In this document: positions 33,501-43,699 of the stretch, in pieces | Position numbering within the stretch: position 1 is the first letter of the stretch | How the letters are laid out: every line of letters begins with the position of its first letter | Assembly: GCF_937863595.1 (NCBI RefSeq) | Contig: NZ_CALMGQ010000057.1 | Location: 90,735-154,734 of the forward strand | From: an uncultured Cytophaga sp. | Lineage (GTDB): Bacteria; Bacteroidota; Bacteroidia; Cytophagales; Cytophagaceae | Direction: 5' to 3' | Length of the DNA stretch: 64,000 nt | Made by a program: the position numbers and the translations under genes | The notes under the pieces: model-generated | The model's input: only the letters and a program-made list of their open reading frames with translations | What the model was told of the DNA's origin: nothing | Databases searched by the model: none

Positions 33501-34445
33501 TTACCTCCAATCTACAATACTGCCTCTATCGGCTGTTAATAAAGCTTTGGGGATTGATTTTTTAATCTCTTCTTCTAATTTACTCAACAATCGCTTCTTA
33601 GAATAGTTCCGGGTATATACCAAACTCACTTCACGTAAAGGTGTCTTTTCAAATTGTTTTATTTTGGCTGCCCCATCTTTACGAATGTCATAGCTTGCTA
33701 GTTCGGGCAAAAGTGTAAATCCTCCTTCTTTTTCAACAAACCTTTTTAAGGTTTCAAGTGATCCACTTTCATATGTAAACGGAAGTTGGCTTTTAACAGC
33801 ATGTTGATAGGAACACAAATTTAGCACCTGCGAACGGAAACAATGCCCCTTACTCAAAAGCCATAAATCAGGTGTAGCGATATCAGCTGCATGTAGAATT
33901 TTCTTTTTAGATAAAGGATGCTCCTTATGAACGTATAAAACCATTTTTTCATAAAATAACGGTTGCTCTATTATACCTGGCTCATGCAACGGAGTAACCA
34001 ATATGCCCACATCTAGTATGTCTTTTTTTAATTGATCCATTATTTCTTCCGACACCAACTCCACAATGTTTACTTTAACCAAGGGGTATAATTTTGAAAA
34101 GGTTCCCATAAAAAGGGGTAATAAATAAGGGGCCAAAGATGGAATGATACCTATAAATAACTCACCAGAAACATCGAGGGCGTTTTCTTTAACTACCTCT
34201 TCCAACTTATTACCTTCAGCAACTATGATGCGGGCCTGAGCAATTATTTTCTTTCCAATATCCGTTGGTACGATCGGCTGCTTACTGCGATCAAAAACAA
34301 TTTCACCCAATGTGTCTTCTAATTTTTTTATTTGCATACTCAAGGTTGGCTGCGTTACAAAACAAGCATCTGCAGCTGTAACAAAATGTCTATATGTATC
34401 AACAGCTATTATATATTCTAATTGAGTTAGTGTAATATCGATCAT
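33501..34445 (-). CDS. oxyR: OxyR-type LysR-family peroxide regulator
   Basis: A 314-residue LysR regulator. The N-terminal winged HTH (residues 1-60: TLTQLEYIIAVDTYRHFVTA, then CFVTQPTLSMQIKKLED) is followed by the effector domain with the redox pair Cys202 and Cys211 in GHCFRSQVLNLC. This matches the spacing of the disulfide pair of E. coli OxyR (GHC...C). It is divergent from ahpC, the classic OxyR target. A perfect OxyR-type half-site lies 9 bases from its start codon, which suggests autorepression. Confidence 0.92.
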   Translation of the reverse strand: MIDITLTQLEYIIAVDTYRHFVTAADACFVTQPTLSMQIKKLEDTLGEIVFDRSKQPIVPTDIGKKIIAQARIIVAEGNKLEEVVKENALDVSGELFIGIIPSLAPYLLPLFMGTFSKLYPLVKVNIVELVSEEIMDQLKKDILDVGILVTPLHEPGIIEQPLFYEKMVLYVHKEHPLSKKKILHAADIATPDLWLLSKGHCFRSQVLNLCSYQHAVKSQLPFTYESGSLETLKRFVEKEGGFTLLPELASYDIRKDGAAKIKQFEKTPLREVSLVYTRNYSKKRLLSKLEEEIKKSIPKALLTADRGSIVDWR

Positions 34446-34453
34446 AGTACAAT

Positions 34454-34468
34454 ATAGTTAAAATCTAT
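34454..34468. promoter_or_regulatory. OxyR-type binding half-site
   Basis: ATAGTTAAAATCTAT matches the OxyR consensus ATAGnTnnnAnCTAT at every defined base. It lies between oxyR and ahpC. A second half-site in the expected register is not clear. Binding is inferred from the match and the position. Confidence 0.65.
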
Positions 34469-34552
34469 ATTATTATAAAAACAATCAATTTGAACTATGT
34501 ATTTAAATCCTGCACATTTGTATCAATCAATCACACAAAAACAATTAAGATC

Positions 34553-35110
34553 ATGCAAAATAGAGTATTAAGCGTAGGAAGTACCTTTCCTACATTCAAA
34601 AAAACAGCCGTAGTATCTATAGAAAAAGGCAAAGAATTTGCGGATATCACTTCAGAGAATATCGTAAATGAAGACAACCAATGGACAGTTATGTTTTGGT
34701 GGCCAAAAGATTTCACCTTTGTTTGTCCGACTGAAATAGCGGAATTCAACAACGCTTTTGGGGATTTCAGGGATAGGGATACAACACTCATTGGTGCATC
34801 AACCGATTCTGAGTTTGTGCATGCTGCATGGAGAAGAGATCACGAAGATTTACGCGGATTGAAATTTCCGATGTTGGCGGATACGTCCAAATCTTTAGCA
34901 GAAGAATTGGGCATTTTAGAGCCAAACGAGAAAGTAGCCTTACGTGCAACATTCATCGTTGACCCAACAGGAATCATTCGTTGGGTAAGTGTAAACGACT
35001 TGAATGTCGGCAGAAATGTTAAAGAGGTAATTCGTGTATTAGACGCCTTGCAAACAGATGAATTATGCCCATGCAATTGGGAAAAAGGTCAAGAAACTAT
35101 TCAAGCATAA
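34553..35110 (+). CDS. ahpC: AhpC/Prx-type peroxiredoxin
   Basis: A 185-residue peroxiredoxin from the ATG at 34,553 (MQNRVLSVGSTFP). The longer frame from 34,490 adds 21 residues without family likeness and crosses the likely promoter. The peroxidatic Cys58 lies in FWWPKDFTFVCPTEIAEF. C-terminal Cys172 and Cys174 (ELCPCNW) are candidates for the resolving cysteine. It reduces hydrogen peroxide and organic peroxides. There is no AhpF here. The next gene, an AhpD-like CxxC protein, is the likely reductant. Expression is probably driven by OxyR. Confidence 0.93.
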   Translation: MQNRVLSVGSTFPTFKKTAVVSIEKGKEFADITSENIVNEDNQWTVMFWWPKDFTFVCPTEIAEFNNAFGDFRDRDTTLIGASTDSEFVHAAWRRDHEDLRGLKFPMLADTSKSLAEELGILEPNEKVALRATFIVDPTGIIRWVSVNDLNVGRNVKEVIRVLDALQTDELCPCNWEKGQETIQA

Positions 35111-35140
35111 TAAACCGTTGCTCATTCAAATAGTATTTGA

Positions 35141-35746
35141 ATGAGCAACACAACTAAAAAAGACATGATACAACTTTCAGAAACTAGCGCAGAATTGGTT
35201 CAACTCATTCGAATCGAAGATGCTCCTTTACCAATACTGCAATTACTAGACAGTACAGATTCGCGTTACATTCGAGACCTAAAGGTAAATATCAGTAATG
35301 CATTGCAATCGACAACACTCACCGAAACAGAAACGGCGTTGTTAGCATTGTCCATTGCAAGCAATCAAAAGAATAACGCATTGGTTGTAGGCTTTCAAAA
35401 GCTTGCGTTAGAAAAAGGCGCAAGTATTGAAGAACAAAACGAAGCAATTTCATGCGCTAGCTTGCTGGCGGGGAATAACGTCTTTTATCGCTTCCGACAT
35501 TTTCAGCAAAAGGAAAGTTACAATAACATGCAAGCGAAAATAAAAATGAACATTATGATGAAGCCAGTACTCGGTAAGGAATTCTTTGAATTGATAAGCC
35601 TTGCCGTGAGCGCTGTTAACGGATGTGAAATGTGTGTAAATGCCCATGAACATTCTGTTAGAGAATTGGGGGCAAGCGAAGAACGTGTATGGGATGCTAT
35701 CCGACTTTCGTCTGTAATTGTTAGTCTAGATAAAGTTGTGAATTAA
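35141..35746 (+). CDS. AhpD-like carboxymuconolactone-decarboxylase-family protein
   Basis: A 201-residue all-helical protein with the AhpD redox motif GCEMCVNAHEHSV (Cys162, Cys165 and His169), preceded by a conserved helix. AhpD-type proteins pass electrons to AhpC and have weak peroxidase activity of their own. It starts 30 bases after ahpC on the same strand, which makes it the partner reductant here. The first nine residues may not be translated (a second Met is at residue 9). Confidence 0.85.
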   Translation: MSNTTKKDMIQLSETSAELVQLIRIEDAPLPILQLLDSTDSRYIRDLKVNISNALQSTTLTETETALLALSIASNQKNNALVVGFQKLALEKGASIEEQNEAISCASLLAGNNVFYRFRHFQQKESYNNMQAKIKMNIMMKPVLGKEFFELISLAVSAVNGCEMCVNAHEHSVRELGASEERVWDAIRLSSVIVSLDKVVN

Positions 35747-36030
35747 AGAGTGTATTTTATTTACTACACATTATAGGGTTGAGAATGATTTATCTATCTT
35801 TCTTAACCCTATAATGCATTTAAAAAAACCACATTTCTTTGCTCCCTTTAAAAATGAACTTATTTTAATTGTGCACGTATGATTATATGCAAATTTCAGT
35901 CTTGCTATAATACAAGTCTAAGTAAAGAAAAAAATCGTGTCGAAATTTCATTATTTTACTTTGATAAACTATATTATACATTGAAGAAATGGAAATTATT
36001 ATAATCTATCTGTCATTTAAGAAAAAACTT

Positions 36031-36576
36031 ATGAAACACATCTTATTATCTGCTTTAATCCTTCTCGGAATTTCTGCAACATCTTTCGCTCAAAATTTAC
36101 CAGTAGATGCTGGCACAGGAAAAATCACATACCTTGAAGTAGTGGATGCTACAGGTGTTAAACCAGTAGATTTAACTAAAGTTGTAAAAGATTGGGCAAC
36201 AAAACAAGGTTTTACGCTTAAAGAAGAAGCTGGAGATAAACTAGTATACGATGCGAGTACAAGCGTTGATTATCCAAACATAAATGGAAGTGGCACAGAA
36301 AAAAGCTTGGTGACTTTTTCCCTTTCTATCTTTATTAAAGATGGAAAATACCGTTACATAGCAACAGATTTTGTTCACGCAGGCGATATTAAAGTTAAAG
36401 CTTCTGGTGGTAAACTTGAAAATGTATCTCCAGAATGTGGAGCAACAAAAATGACAAGCAAATCGTGGGTTATGATTAAAAATAAAACGAATTCAAACTT
36501 AGTCGCTTTAACTGGCGATTTGAAACGTGTCGTAAAAGAATTTCAAAACGATCCAGCAAACAAGTCTGATTGGTAA
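36031..36576 (+). CDS. Secreted DUF4468-like protein
   Basis: A 181-residue protein from the Met at 36,031 (MKHILLSALILLGISATSFA then QN), a clean signal peptide with cleavage expected after about residue 19. The upstream in-frame ATG at 35,989 would bury the signal peptide. The mature part (GKITYLEVVDATGVKPVDLT; KVVKDWATKQGFTL) fits DUF4468, a TBP-like fold domain common in Bacteroidota. Its role is unknown. It is a single-gene unit ending at a bidirectional terminator. Confidence 0.75.
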   Translation: MKHILLSALILLGISATSFAQNLPVDAGTGKITYLEVVDATGVKPVDLTKVVKDWATKQGFTLKEEAGDKLVYDASTSVDYPNINGSGTEKSLVTFSLSIFIKDGKYRYIATDFVHAGDIKVKASGGKLENVSPECGATKMTSKSWVMIKNKTNSNLVALTGDLKRVVKEFQNDPANKSDW

Positions 36577-36605
36577 AATTAGTTTTCAGTTGCGTGGTCC
36601 TTTAC

Positions 36606-36659
36606 TAGCCATAACAAAAAAAGGTCGTTCGGATGAACGACCTTTTTTTGTTATGGCTA
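36606..36659. terminator. Bidirectional terminator between the DUF4468-like and DUF748-like genes
   Basis: A perfect palindrome with arms TAGCCATAACAAAAAAAGGT + CGTTC around the loop GGAT. A- and T-runs on both sides serve two convergent genes. Confidence 0.92.
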
Positions 36660-36667
36660 TATGATGT

Positions 36668-37846
36668 TTACTTTTTGTCACTTTCGACTTTTTTATCCGC
36701 TTCTTTTTCATCCTTATCTTTTACCTTAAAGAATAAAAACTTCTTTTCTTTCTCTTGTCCTGCCGTGTTGAAATTTACAGAGTCATCTAAATTCTTTTTA
36801 TACACTTCTATAAAAGCATTTTTAACTACGCGAACTACTGTAGTGAAAATATCTGTATCAATTTTATCATCCAACTTTCCTTCAATTGGAACCTTAGTTG
36901 CGAAACGATCTTTCTTGTGGTTTTTAAATATAGCAAATGTACTTCCAATTGCTGCTTGCCACAGTTTTTGTGTAAAGTTTGGACCATCTTCACTCCAATT
37001 TAATACATCCACATTTTCAAGTAAAGGCTTGACATACCCTACAACATTACCATCGTTTACAGCCATTTCACTAAAGATAGAAAGCTTTCCTTTTTCAAAG
37101 TCAAATTTGCCATATGCTTTCGCAAAATCATTTAATGCGGTTAAATTAATTCCTGTAAATTTCATATTGATGTCAGCATCAGGAACTTTTTTAATAACAT
37201 TAACCTTTCCATTAATTGAAAGATTGCCCCCACCAATTGAACTTCCACTGATCATTAAATCTGAAGGTAATTTTTCACCTTTTTCAATTACATTCGATAA
37301 ATTGGTTGCCAACAATTCTAAATCATTAATATAAATATCAACTTTAGGACTTGAATGAAAATCATTGTATTTGATAATTCCATTATGAATTTGAAACTCA
37401 TTGACGTCAATTGGTAATAACTTTTTGAACGTTTCAGTCCAATCAGCACCAGCACCTGTTTGGGATGTTTCTTTGGTAGGTCCCGCTACAAAATTTAACT
37501 CCGGACGGTCAAATTCAACCTTCGCCTTAATTGCGCCATGCAATAACGCTTTCCACTCTACCGCTAAATCAATTGTAGGCGCTTTTAAGAAAGGAACAGG
37601 AACCTTACCTGTAGTCTTATTGATTTCTAAGCCATTTATAACATAAGCGCCACGAATGAGCCAAATATCAACGTCTTCTACGTGCCCACTATACTCACCC
37701 ATATCAGCGAGTGTTTTGTTGAGATAATTCTTAACAATGGTAGGTAATAATAACCTAAACACAATCAATGCTAGAATAATAATTGAAAGGGTAATCGTTA
37801 CTATTCGTTTCTTTTTAGACATTCTTTGTAAAAAACTCATATACAA
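36668..37846 (-). CDS. DUF748/AsmA-like membrane-anchored protein
   Basis: A 392-residue protein. One N-terminal transmembrane helix (about 17-35: TITLSIIILALIVFRLLLP) is followed by a long beta-rich periplasmic part with repeated patterns such as VDIYINDLELLATNL and GNLSINGKVNV. This looks like DUF748 and the AsmA-type lipid-transport and envelope proteins. It ends in a lysine- and aspartate-rich tail. A second start is possible at residue 3. The role is probably in the envelope, but nothing specific can be said. The gene stands alone. Confidence 0.7.
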   Translation of the reverse strand: MYMSFLQRMSKKKRIVTITLSIIILALIVFRLLLPTIVKNYLNKTLADMGEYSGHVEDVDIWLIRGAYVINGLEINKTTGKVPVPFLKAPTIDLAVEWKALLHGAIKAKVEFDRPELNFVAGPTKETSQTGAGADWTETFKKLLPIDVNEFQIHNGIIKYNDFHSSPKVDIYINDLELLATNLSNVIEKGEKLPSDLMISGSSIGGGNLSINGKVNVIKKVPDADINMKFTGINLTALNDFAKAYGKFDFEKGKLSIFSEMAVNDGNVVGYVKPLLENVDVLNWSEDGPNFTQKLWQAAIGSTFAIFKNHKKDRFATKVPIEGKLDDKIDTDIFTTVVRVVKNAFIEVYKKNLDDSVNFNTAGQEKEKKFLFFKVKDKDEKEADKKVESDKK

Positions 37847-38038
37847 TAATTTATTATTTGAAATACTTTTTAGTGAACAGCTCAGAAGCCTTTATTCACA
37901 GCTACTATATTAAATTACAGTTAATTTTTTAGAAAAATATAATATAGATTCCTAAAAATGGGAATGTTATAATGAATAGGAAATTGGGTGTAAAAATTAA
38001 CATCCACATAAAATTTCTGATGGTTTGAGTCCCAACAA

Positions 38039-38068
38039 AAAAAGACAGCTCTTTCAAGCTGTCTTTTT
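38039..38068 (-). terminator. Terminator of the leu/ilv operon
   Basis: AAAAAGACAGCT pairs with AGCTGTCTTTTT around CTTTCA, 22 bases beyond the ilvB stop. Confidence 0.88.
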
Positions 38069-38089
38069 ACTTATATCTAAAAACGAATA

Positions 38090-39811
38090 TTATTTCGTTA
38101 CTTTTTCTGCTTGTGCTTTTGCAGGGTAGTAAATCGTTTCAGATAACGAGGTGCCAGGTGCAACCATTGGCAATACGTTTTCTTCTTTCATTACGTGAGC
38201 ATGCACTAAATACGGCCCCTTGTGATCGTGTGCGGTTTGTATGGCTTTCTTCAAGTCTTCTGTATTGTCTACATAACATGCTTCCATACCGCATGCTTTT
38301 GCAAGCATTACAAAGTCTGGATTCAATAAGTTTACACCGCTGTAGTTTTTAGAATAGAACTGTTCTTGCCACTGACGTACCATTCCTAAATAATTGTTAT
38401 CTAAGATTAATATTTTCACGGGCCACTTTTCTTGCACGCAAGTAACCATTTCTTGCATGTTCATTTGGAATGAACCATCACCTGTAATACACCACACATC
38501 GTTGTAAGGCAAGCCTGCTTGCGCACCCATTGCTGCTGGCAAACCAAAGCCCATAGAACCTAGTCCGCCGGATGTTAAGAAGTGATTTGGCTTCAAACGT
38601 TGGCAATATTGTGCCGCCCACATTTGATGTTGACCAACGTCGGTAGATACAACGGCAGAGCGATCCAACATTTCATCCAATAACTGGATAGCAGAAACTT
38701 GTGTGAACTTAGAATAATCAGCTTCTTGTAACGGATATTCTTCTTTCCAATCGTTCAATTGTGCTACCCAAGCAGTTCTGTTACGAGTGTTCGTTTCTGT
38801 ACGTGTATCAGGAATACGATCAATAACAGTTTTTAAATCGCCATTAATAAATACATCTGTACGTACATTTTTGCTTGATTCGCTTCTGTCAATATCTACA
38901 TGCATGATTTTTGCCTTAGGAGCAAAGTCATTAAGTTTACCTGTAATACGGTCATCAAAACGAATACCCCAAGCAACAATTAAATCTGCATTCTGCACTG
39001 CATCGTTGCAATACTTCATACCATGCATACCCAACCATTGGAAGTATAAGGGATCATCATGCTCCATAGCGCCAATACCTAAAATGGTAGAGATGACAGG
39101 AACATTTTCGCGATGTACAAAGGTTCTCAATTCATCCCAAGCTTTAGACAATAAAACCCCATGTCCGCATATAATCAATGGACGTTCAGCATTTTTGAAT
39201 AATTCAACTGCAGCTGCAATGTCTTGATCCGTGAAGTTATTTTTTACTTCGCGTTCAGGCTTAACAAATTTGCTTTCCCAATCTTCATCCAATTCAACGT
39301 ATTCTGCCTGAATGCTTCTTGGCACATCTATCAATACTGGTCCTGGTCGGCCACTAATAGATACACTGTATGCTTCACAGAAGATTTCTGCTGCTCTTTC
39401 TAAGCCTGTAAGTAAATATGTCTTTTTTGTAATCGGAATACAGATACCAGTTATATCTGTCTCTTGAAACGCATCCGAACCAATTAAGTGTAAGGCAACT
39501 TGACCTGTAATAGCAATCATTGGTACGCTGTCTGCATATGCATCCGCAATACCTGTAACTAAATTGGTAGCTCCAGGGCCAGACGTTGCTAGACAGAAGC
39601 CGGGACGGCCTGTTACGCGTCCATATCCATTTGCCATAAAAGCTGCTCCTTGCTCATGACGAACGAGTACACAGTTTAAACTACTATATGCAAGTGCATC
39701 ATAGATCGGTAAAATTGCACCGCCTGGATAGGCAAATAAGTCACGTGCATCTAATAATTCTATGATGCGAACAATGTACTCTGCTCCTCTTAATTTAATT
39801 TTCGGCTTCAT
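38090..39811 (-). CDS. ilvB: Acetolactate synthase, large (catalytic) subunit
   Basis: A 573-residue ThDP-dependent enzyme that joins two pyruvates, or pyruvate and 2-oxobutyrate, in valine/leucine and isoleucine synthesis. Features include the catalytic Glu in RHEQGAAFMANGYGRVTG (about 52-69), the FAD-binding middle domain, and the ThDP motif at GDGSFQMNMQEM to NNYLGMVRQWQEQFY (about 445-485). It is the last gene of the operon, followed directly by a terminator. The regulatory subunit gene ilvN, usually next, is not here. It starts 16 bases after ilvD. Confidence 0.95.
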   Translation of the reverse strand: MKPKIKLRGAEYIVRIIELLDARDLFAYPGGAILPIYDALAYSSLNCVLVRHEQGAAFMANGYGRVTGRPGFCLATSGPGATNLVTGIADAYADSVPMIAITGQVALHLIGSDAFQETDITGICIPITKKTYLLTGLERAAEIFCEAYSVSISGRPGPVLIDVPRSIQAEYVELDEDWESKFVKPEREVKNNFTDQDIAAAVELFKNAERPLIICGHGVLLSKAWDELRTFVHRENVPVISTILGIGAMEHDDPLYFQWLGMHGMKYCNDAVQNADLIVAWGIRFDDRITGKLNDFAPKAKIMHVDIDRSESSKNVRTDVFINGDLKTVIDRIPDTRTETNTRNRTAWVAQLNDWKEEYPLQEADYSKFTQVSAIQLLDEMLDRSAVVSTDVGQHQMWAAQYCQRLKPNHFLTSGGLGSMGFGLPAAMGAQAGLPYNDVWCITGDGSFQMNMQEMVTCVQEKWPVKILILDNNYLGMVRQWQEQFYSKNYSGVNLLNPDFVMLAKACGMEACYVDNTEDLKKAIQTAHDHKGPYLVHAHVMKEENVLPMVAPGTSLSETIYYPAKAQAEKVTK

Positions 39812-39827
39812 AAAGCTAGCTTTTTAA

Positions 39828-41507
39828 TTAATTATCGGTAACGCATCCTTCAGATGCAGAAGATACTAATTTCATGTATTTATATAAAACTCCAGACGTA
39901 GCTCTTGGTGCAGGTTTTACCCATGCAGCACGGCGCTTGCTAATTTCTTCTTCAGAAATTTTAACTTCAAGAATTCTGTTTTCAGCATCGATAAGAATGA
40001 TATCACCATTCTCAACTAAGCCAATCATTCCGCCTTCCGTTGCTTCTGGTGTAATGTGTCCCACTACGAAACCGTGTGTACCACCAGAGAAACGACCGTC
40101 TGTAATTAATGCACATTCGTTACCTAAACCTAAACCCATCAACAAAGCTGTTGGCTTTAACATTTCAGGCATACCCGGACCGCCTTTCGGACCAACATAA
40201 CGAATGACAATAACTTCGCCAGCCTTCACTTCGTTTGCTTCCAAGCCTTTGTTTACTTCCTCTTCCGAGTTGTACACGCGAGCAGGGCCTTCGAAGAATG
40301 TTCCTTCTTTTCCTGTAATTTTTGCTACAGAACCTTCAGGCGCAAGATTGCCATACAAAATTTGTAAGTGACCTGTTTGCTTAATTGGTTTGTCCCAAGC
40401 ATACATTAAGTCTTGATCATTTGGAAGATCTTGTGCTTCTTCTAAATTCTCTCCAACAGTTTTACCTGTTACAGTCATACAATCTAAATGAAGCAAGTTG
40501 TGTTTTGCTAACAAACGCATTACAGAAGGCACGCCACCAATAGCATCCATGTCTTCCATCATATACTTGCCGCTTGGTTTTAAGTCTGCTAATAACGGTG
40601 TAGTATTTCCGATTCGTTGGAAATCGTCAATCGTTAATTTAACACCCGCAGCTTTCGCCATTGCAATCAAGTGCATTACTGCATTTGTAGAACCACCCAA
40701 TACCAAAATTACACGTATCGCATTTTCAAATGCTTCAAACGTCATGATATCGCGAGGCTTTATATCTTTTTCCAACAATAACATCATCGCTTTGCCAAGC
40801 GCTAATGTTTCTGCCTTTTTCTTTTCACTCGTAGCAGGAGCCGTTGAAGAATATGGAAGTGTTAATCCCATTGCTTCAATTGCAGATGCCATTGTATTTG
40901 CAGTGTACATGCCACCACACGCACCCGCACCCGGACACGCATTTTTAATTACACCTTGGTAATCTTCTTCAGAGATTGTGCCAGCTACTTTTTTACCCAA
41001 TGCTTCAAATGCTGAAACAATATTTAGTTTTTCGCCTTTGTAGTGACCAGAGTGAATAGTGCCGCCGTATACCATGATTGACGGGCGATTCAAACGAGCC
41101 ATTGCAATTACAGCACCTGGCATATTTTTATCACAACCAACTACTGTTACCAATGCATCATAATAATGTGCTTCGCAAATTGTTTCAATTGAATCCGCAA
41201 TTACATCGCGAGATACAAGTGAGAAACGCATGCCTTCTGTACCCATTGAGATACCATCACTCACGCCGATTGTGTTGAAACCAAGTCCAACCATACCGCC
41301 ACGTGTGATACTACCTTTTACTTGTCCAGCAAGAATATTTAAGTGCATGTTACATGTGTTACCATCGAAACCTGTACTACCAATCGCAACGATTGGTTTT
41401 TTCATATCCTCGTCGGTAAAACCCGCACCATACATCATTGCTTGAGATGCAGGCTGAGATGGGTCTTGCGTTAAACGTTTACTAATTTTATTTAATTCTG
41501 TACTCAC
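39828..41507 (-). CDS. ilvD: Dihydroxy-acid dehydratase
   Basis: A 559-residue Fe-S enzyme that dehydrates 2,3-dihydroxy-isovalerate and the methylvalerate homologue to the keto acids. Family signatures are [12 protein letters not shown] (about 125-136), [17 protein letters not shown] (about 191-207) and the C-terminal [20 protein letters not shown]. Cysteines at the expected cluster positions are intact. It lies between leuB and ilvB with short gaps (19 and 16 bases). Confidence 0.97.
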   Translation of the reverse strand: MSTELNKISKRLTQDPSQPASQAMMYGAGFTDEDMKKPIVAIGSTGFDGNTCNMHLNILAGQVKGSITRGGMVGLGFNTIGVSDGISMGTEGMRFSLVSRDVIADSIETICEAHYYDALVTVVGCDKNMPGAVIAMARLNRPSIMVYGGTIHSGHYKGEKLNIVSAFEALGKKVAGTISEEDYQGVIKNACPGAGACGGMYTANTMASAIEAMGLTLPYSSTAPATSEKKKAETLALGKAMMLLLEKDIKPRDIMTFEAFENAIRVILVLGGSTNAVMHLIAMAKAAGVKLTIDDFQRIGNTTPLLADLKPSGKYMMEDMDAIGGVPSVMRLLAKHNLLHLDCMTVTGKTVGENLEEAQDLPNDQDLMYAWDKPIKQTGHLQILYGNLAPEGSVAKITGKEGTFFEGPARVYNSEEEVNKGLEANEVKAGEVIVIRYVGPKGGPGMPEMLKPTALLMGLGLGNECALITDGRFSGGTHGFVVGHITPEATEGGMIGLVENGDIILIDAENRILEVKISEEEISKRRAAWVKPAPRATSGVLYKYMKLVSSASEGCVTDN

Positions 41508-41526
41508 AGTAAAATCTGTTTTTAAA

Positions 41527-42609
41527 TTAAGCTACAACACTAGCACCTTTAGCAACTAAATTTGCTACGTAGTCACCAACTTCTGTTGTAGAGTTTGGTT
41601 TCTCACGACGGATATCAATAGTTAAGATACCATCTTCCATTGCTTGCTCAACTGCAGCACGGATAGCTTTCGCTTCTTTCAATAAGCCGAAAGATGTTTC
41701 AAGCAACATCGCAGCAGAAAGAATTGCACCGTTCGGATTGGCAATGTTTAAGCCAGCACCTTCTGGATACGAACCATGGATTGGTTCAAATAAAGCTACT
41801 TCGCTACCTACAGATGCAGATGGCAACATACCCATAGAACCAGTTATTACAGAAGCTTCATCTGTGATAATATCACCAAACATATTTTCAGTCAACACAA
41901 CATCAAAGAATGCTGGTTGCTGAATGATTTTCATTGCCGCATTATCAACAAACATGAAATCCAATGTTACATCTGCAAAATTTGCAGCATGGTATTCTTT
42001 TACCACTTCTCTCCATAAACGAGAAGAAGCCAATACGTTTGCTTTATCAACTAAGGTAACGTGGTTTTTACGTAAACGAGCGGATTCAAAAGCTAATTTA
42101 GAAATACGAAGAATTTCATCGCGTGTGTATGTACATGTATCGAATGCCATGTTGCCATCTTCGCTACGACCGCGTGCACCGAAGTAAATACCACCAGTCA
42201 ATTCACGAAATACTACGAAGTCTACATTTTGCACAAGATCTGCACGCAATGGAGAAGCGTTCGCTAAAATTTTGTATGTGTTAACTGGACGAATGTTTGC
42301 AAACAAACCTAAAGCTTTACGCATTGCAAGTAAACCTTGCTCAGGACGTACTTTTGCTTTTGGATCGTTATCGTATTTTGGGTGACCGATAGCTCCAAAT
42401 AAAATAGCATCAGCATCTTGACATACTTTCAATGTTTCAGGAGGAAAAGGATTTCCAGTTGCATCAATTGCTACTGCACCAACGAGTGCTTCTGTGTAAT
42501 GAAATGTATGACCGAATGTTTTTTCTACTGCCTTCAATACTTTTAATGCTTGATCCGTTACTTCTGGACCAATACCATCACCTTTTAATACTGCAATTTT
42601 CTTTTCCAT
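41527..42609 (-). CDS. leuB: 3-Isopropylmalate dehydrogenase
   Basis: A 360-residue NAD-dependent beta-decarboxylating dehydrogenase, the third step of leucine synthesis. It shows the N-terminal [17 protein letters not shown], the substrate-binding [13 protein letters not shown], and the metal/NAD region [20 protein letters not shown] followed by [12 protein letters not shown]. The length is normal. The 165-base gap to leuD, the longest within the operon, holds short degenerate GGCTTAAGGCCTAATGCC-like repeats and no gene. Confidence 0.96.
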   Translation of the reverse strand: MEKKIAVLKGDGIGPEVTDQALKVLKAVEKTFGHTFHYTEALVGAVAIDATGNPFPPETLKVCQDADAILFGAIGHPKYDNDPKAKVRPEQGLLAMRKALGLFANIRPVNTYKILANASPLRADLVQNVDFVVFRELTGGIYFGARGRSEDGNMAFDTCTYTRDEILRISKLAFESARLRKNHVTLVDKANVLASSRLWREVVKEYHAANFADVTLDFMFVDNAAMKIIQQPAFFDVVLTENMFGDIITDEASVITGSMGMLPSASVGSEVALFEPIHGSYPEGAGLNIANPNGAILSAAMLLETSFGLLKEAKAIRAAVEQAMEDGILTIDIRREKPNSTTEVGDYVANLVAKGASVVA

Positions 42610-42774
42610 CTGTGTGCTTAAGGCGTAAGGCTTAAGGCCTAATGCCTGTGTCGTTTAAATGTTAAAATTTATTTTCTTTTTAAGCCATGATTGAGAGAAC
42701 TCAAATCATACCTTTTACTATTTTTATTTATTAGAGCGAAACGCTTTCAGCATTAGGCTTTTTTTGCAAAAGCC

Positions 42775-43383
42775 TTAAGCTTGAATCAAATCAAGATACT
42801 TCGATGTCTTCTCGTATGATTCGATTTTATCTTTTACGCTCAACACGTAATCGATATCATCGTATCCGTTGATCAAACATGTTTTTTTGTATTCGTTGAT
42901 TACAAAGCTTTCTTTCAAGTCTGTGCCTGTAATAGAAATTACTTGATTCACCAAATCAACGTTCAACTCTTGTTTCGGATTAGCTGCAACTGCATCAAAA
43001 ATGCTTTTCAAGAATGCTTCAGAAACTTGTACTGGAAGAATACCGTTGTTTAATGCATTTCCACGGAAAATATCTGCAAAGAAAGAAGATACGACTACTT
43101 TAAAGCCTGCATCATCAATGGCCCAAGCAGCGTGCTCTCTTGAAGAACCACAACCGAAGTTTTTACCTGCTACAAGAATTTTTCCGCTGTATAACGGATT
43201 GTTCATTACGAAATCTGCTTTCGGAGTACCATCTTCATTGTATCTCCAATCACAGAAAAGACTTTTGCCAAATCCTGATTTTGTAGTTGCTTTTAAGAAA
43301 CGTGCAGGTATAATTTGATCTGTATCCACATCTTCAATAGGAAGGGGAACGACAGTTGATTGTATTGTTATAAATTTTTCCAT
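42775..43383 (-). CDS. leuD: 3-Isopropylmalate dehydratase, small subunit
   Basis: A 202-residue LeuD, partner of LeuC in isomerising 2- to 3-isopropylmalate. The swivelling-domain signatures [12 protein letters not shown] (about 20-31) and [17 protein letters not shown] (about 73-89) are present. The C-terminal part runs on to residue 202, normal for the bacterial form. It is separated from leuC by one small coiled-coil ORF. Confidence 0.96.
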   Translation of the reverse strand: MEKFITIQSTVVPLPIEDVDTDQIIPARFLKATTKSGFGKSLFCDWRYNEDGTPKADFVMNNPLYSGKILVAGKNFGCGSSREHAAWAIDDAGFKVVVSSFFADIFRGNALNNGILPVQVSEAFLKSIFDAVAANPKQELNVDLVNQVISITGTDLKESFVINEYKKTCLINGYDDIDYVLSVKDKIESYEKTSKYLDLIQA

Positions 43384-43400
43384 TTTAAAAGAATATATTA

Positions 43401-43685
43401 TTATTTTTTAAAAACTTTTTTTTCTATTTCAGAGATACGTTCATCATAAGCAGAAAAAGAATCTACATTCTCAGCAAGAGTTATAATTGCTCTTGAATGC
43501 TCTGCAAGCATTATGTTATTCTTGCGAATATCTTTATGCATAGCAGAAATATCTTTTCTCATTATTTTCACTTCCGAAATTAACTCCTTTTGTTGTTCAA
43601 TACTTCTGTCAGAATTTTTAACCATTTCGGCTAGTAATTCGACCATTCGATCTTCGTTTTTCATATTTCCAATAGCTGTTTTCAA
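43401..43685 (-). CDS. Small coiled-coil protein inside the leucine operon
   Basis: A 94-residue, highly charged helical protein ([20 protein letters not shown], then [20 protein letters not shown]) predicted to form a coiled coil over nearly its whole length. It sits between leuC (gap 14 bases) and leuD (gap 17 bases) in the same orientation, so it must be co-transcribed. It matches no leucine-pathway enzyme and has no domain that I recognise. The start could instead be the Met at residue 8 (MKNEDRM). Possible roles, all inferred: a linker or scaffold for LeuCD, or an inserted unrelated gene. Confidence 0.6.
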   Translation of the reverse strand: MKTAIGNMKNEDRMVELLAEMVKNSDRSIEQQKELISEVKIMRKDISAMHKDIRKNNIMLAEHSRAIITLAENVDSFSAYDERISEIEKKVFKK

Positions 43686-43699
43686 GATAAAGAAACGAA

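Noticed and set aside
36633..37334. Long plus-strand frame (233 codons) opposite the DUF748-like gene
   Set aside because: It is antisense to a protein with a clear signal anchor and begins within the bidirectional terminator. Its Ser/Phe/Leu-rich composition is typical of a shadow frame.
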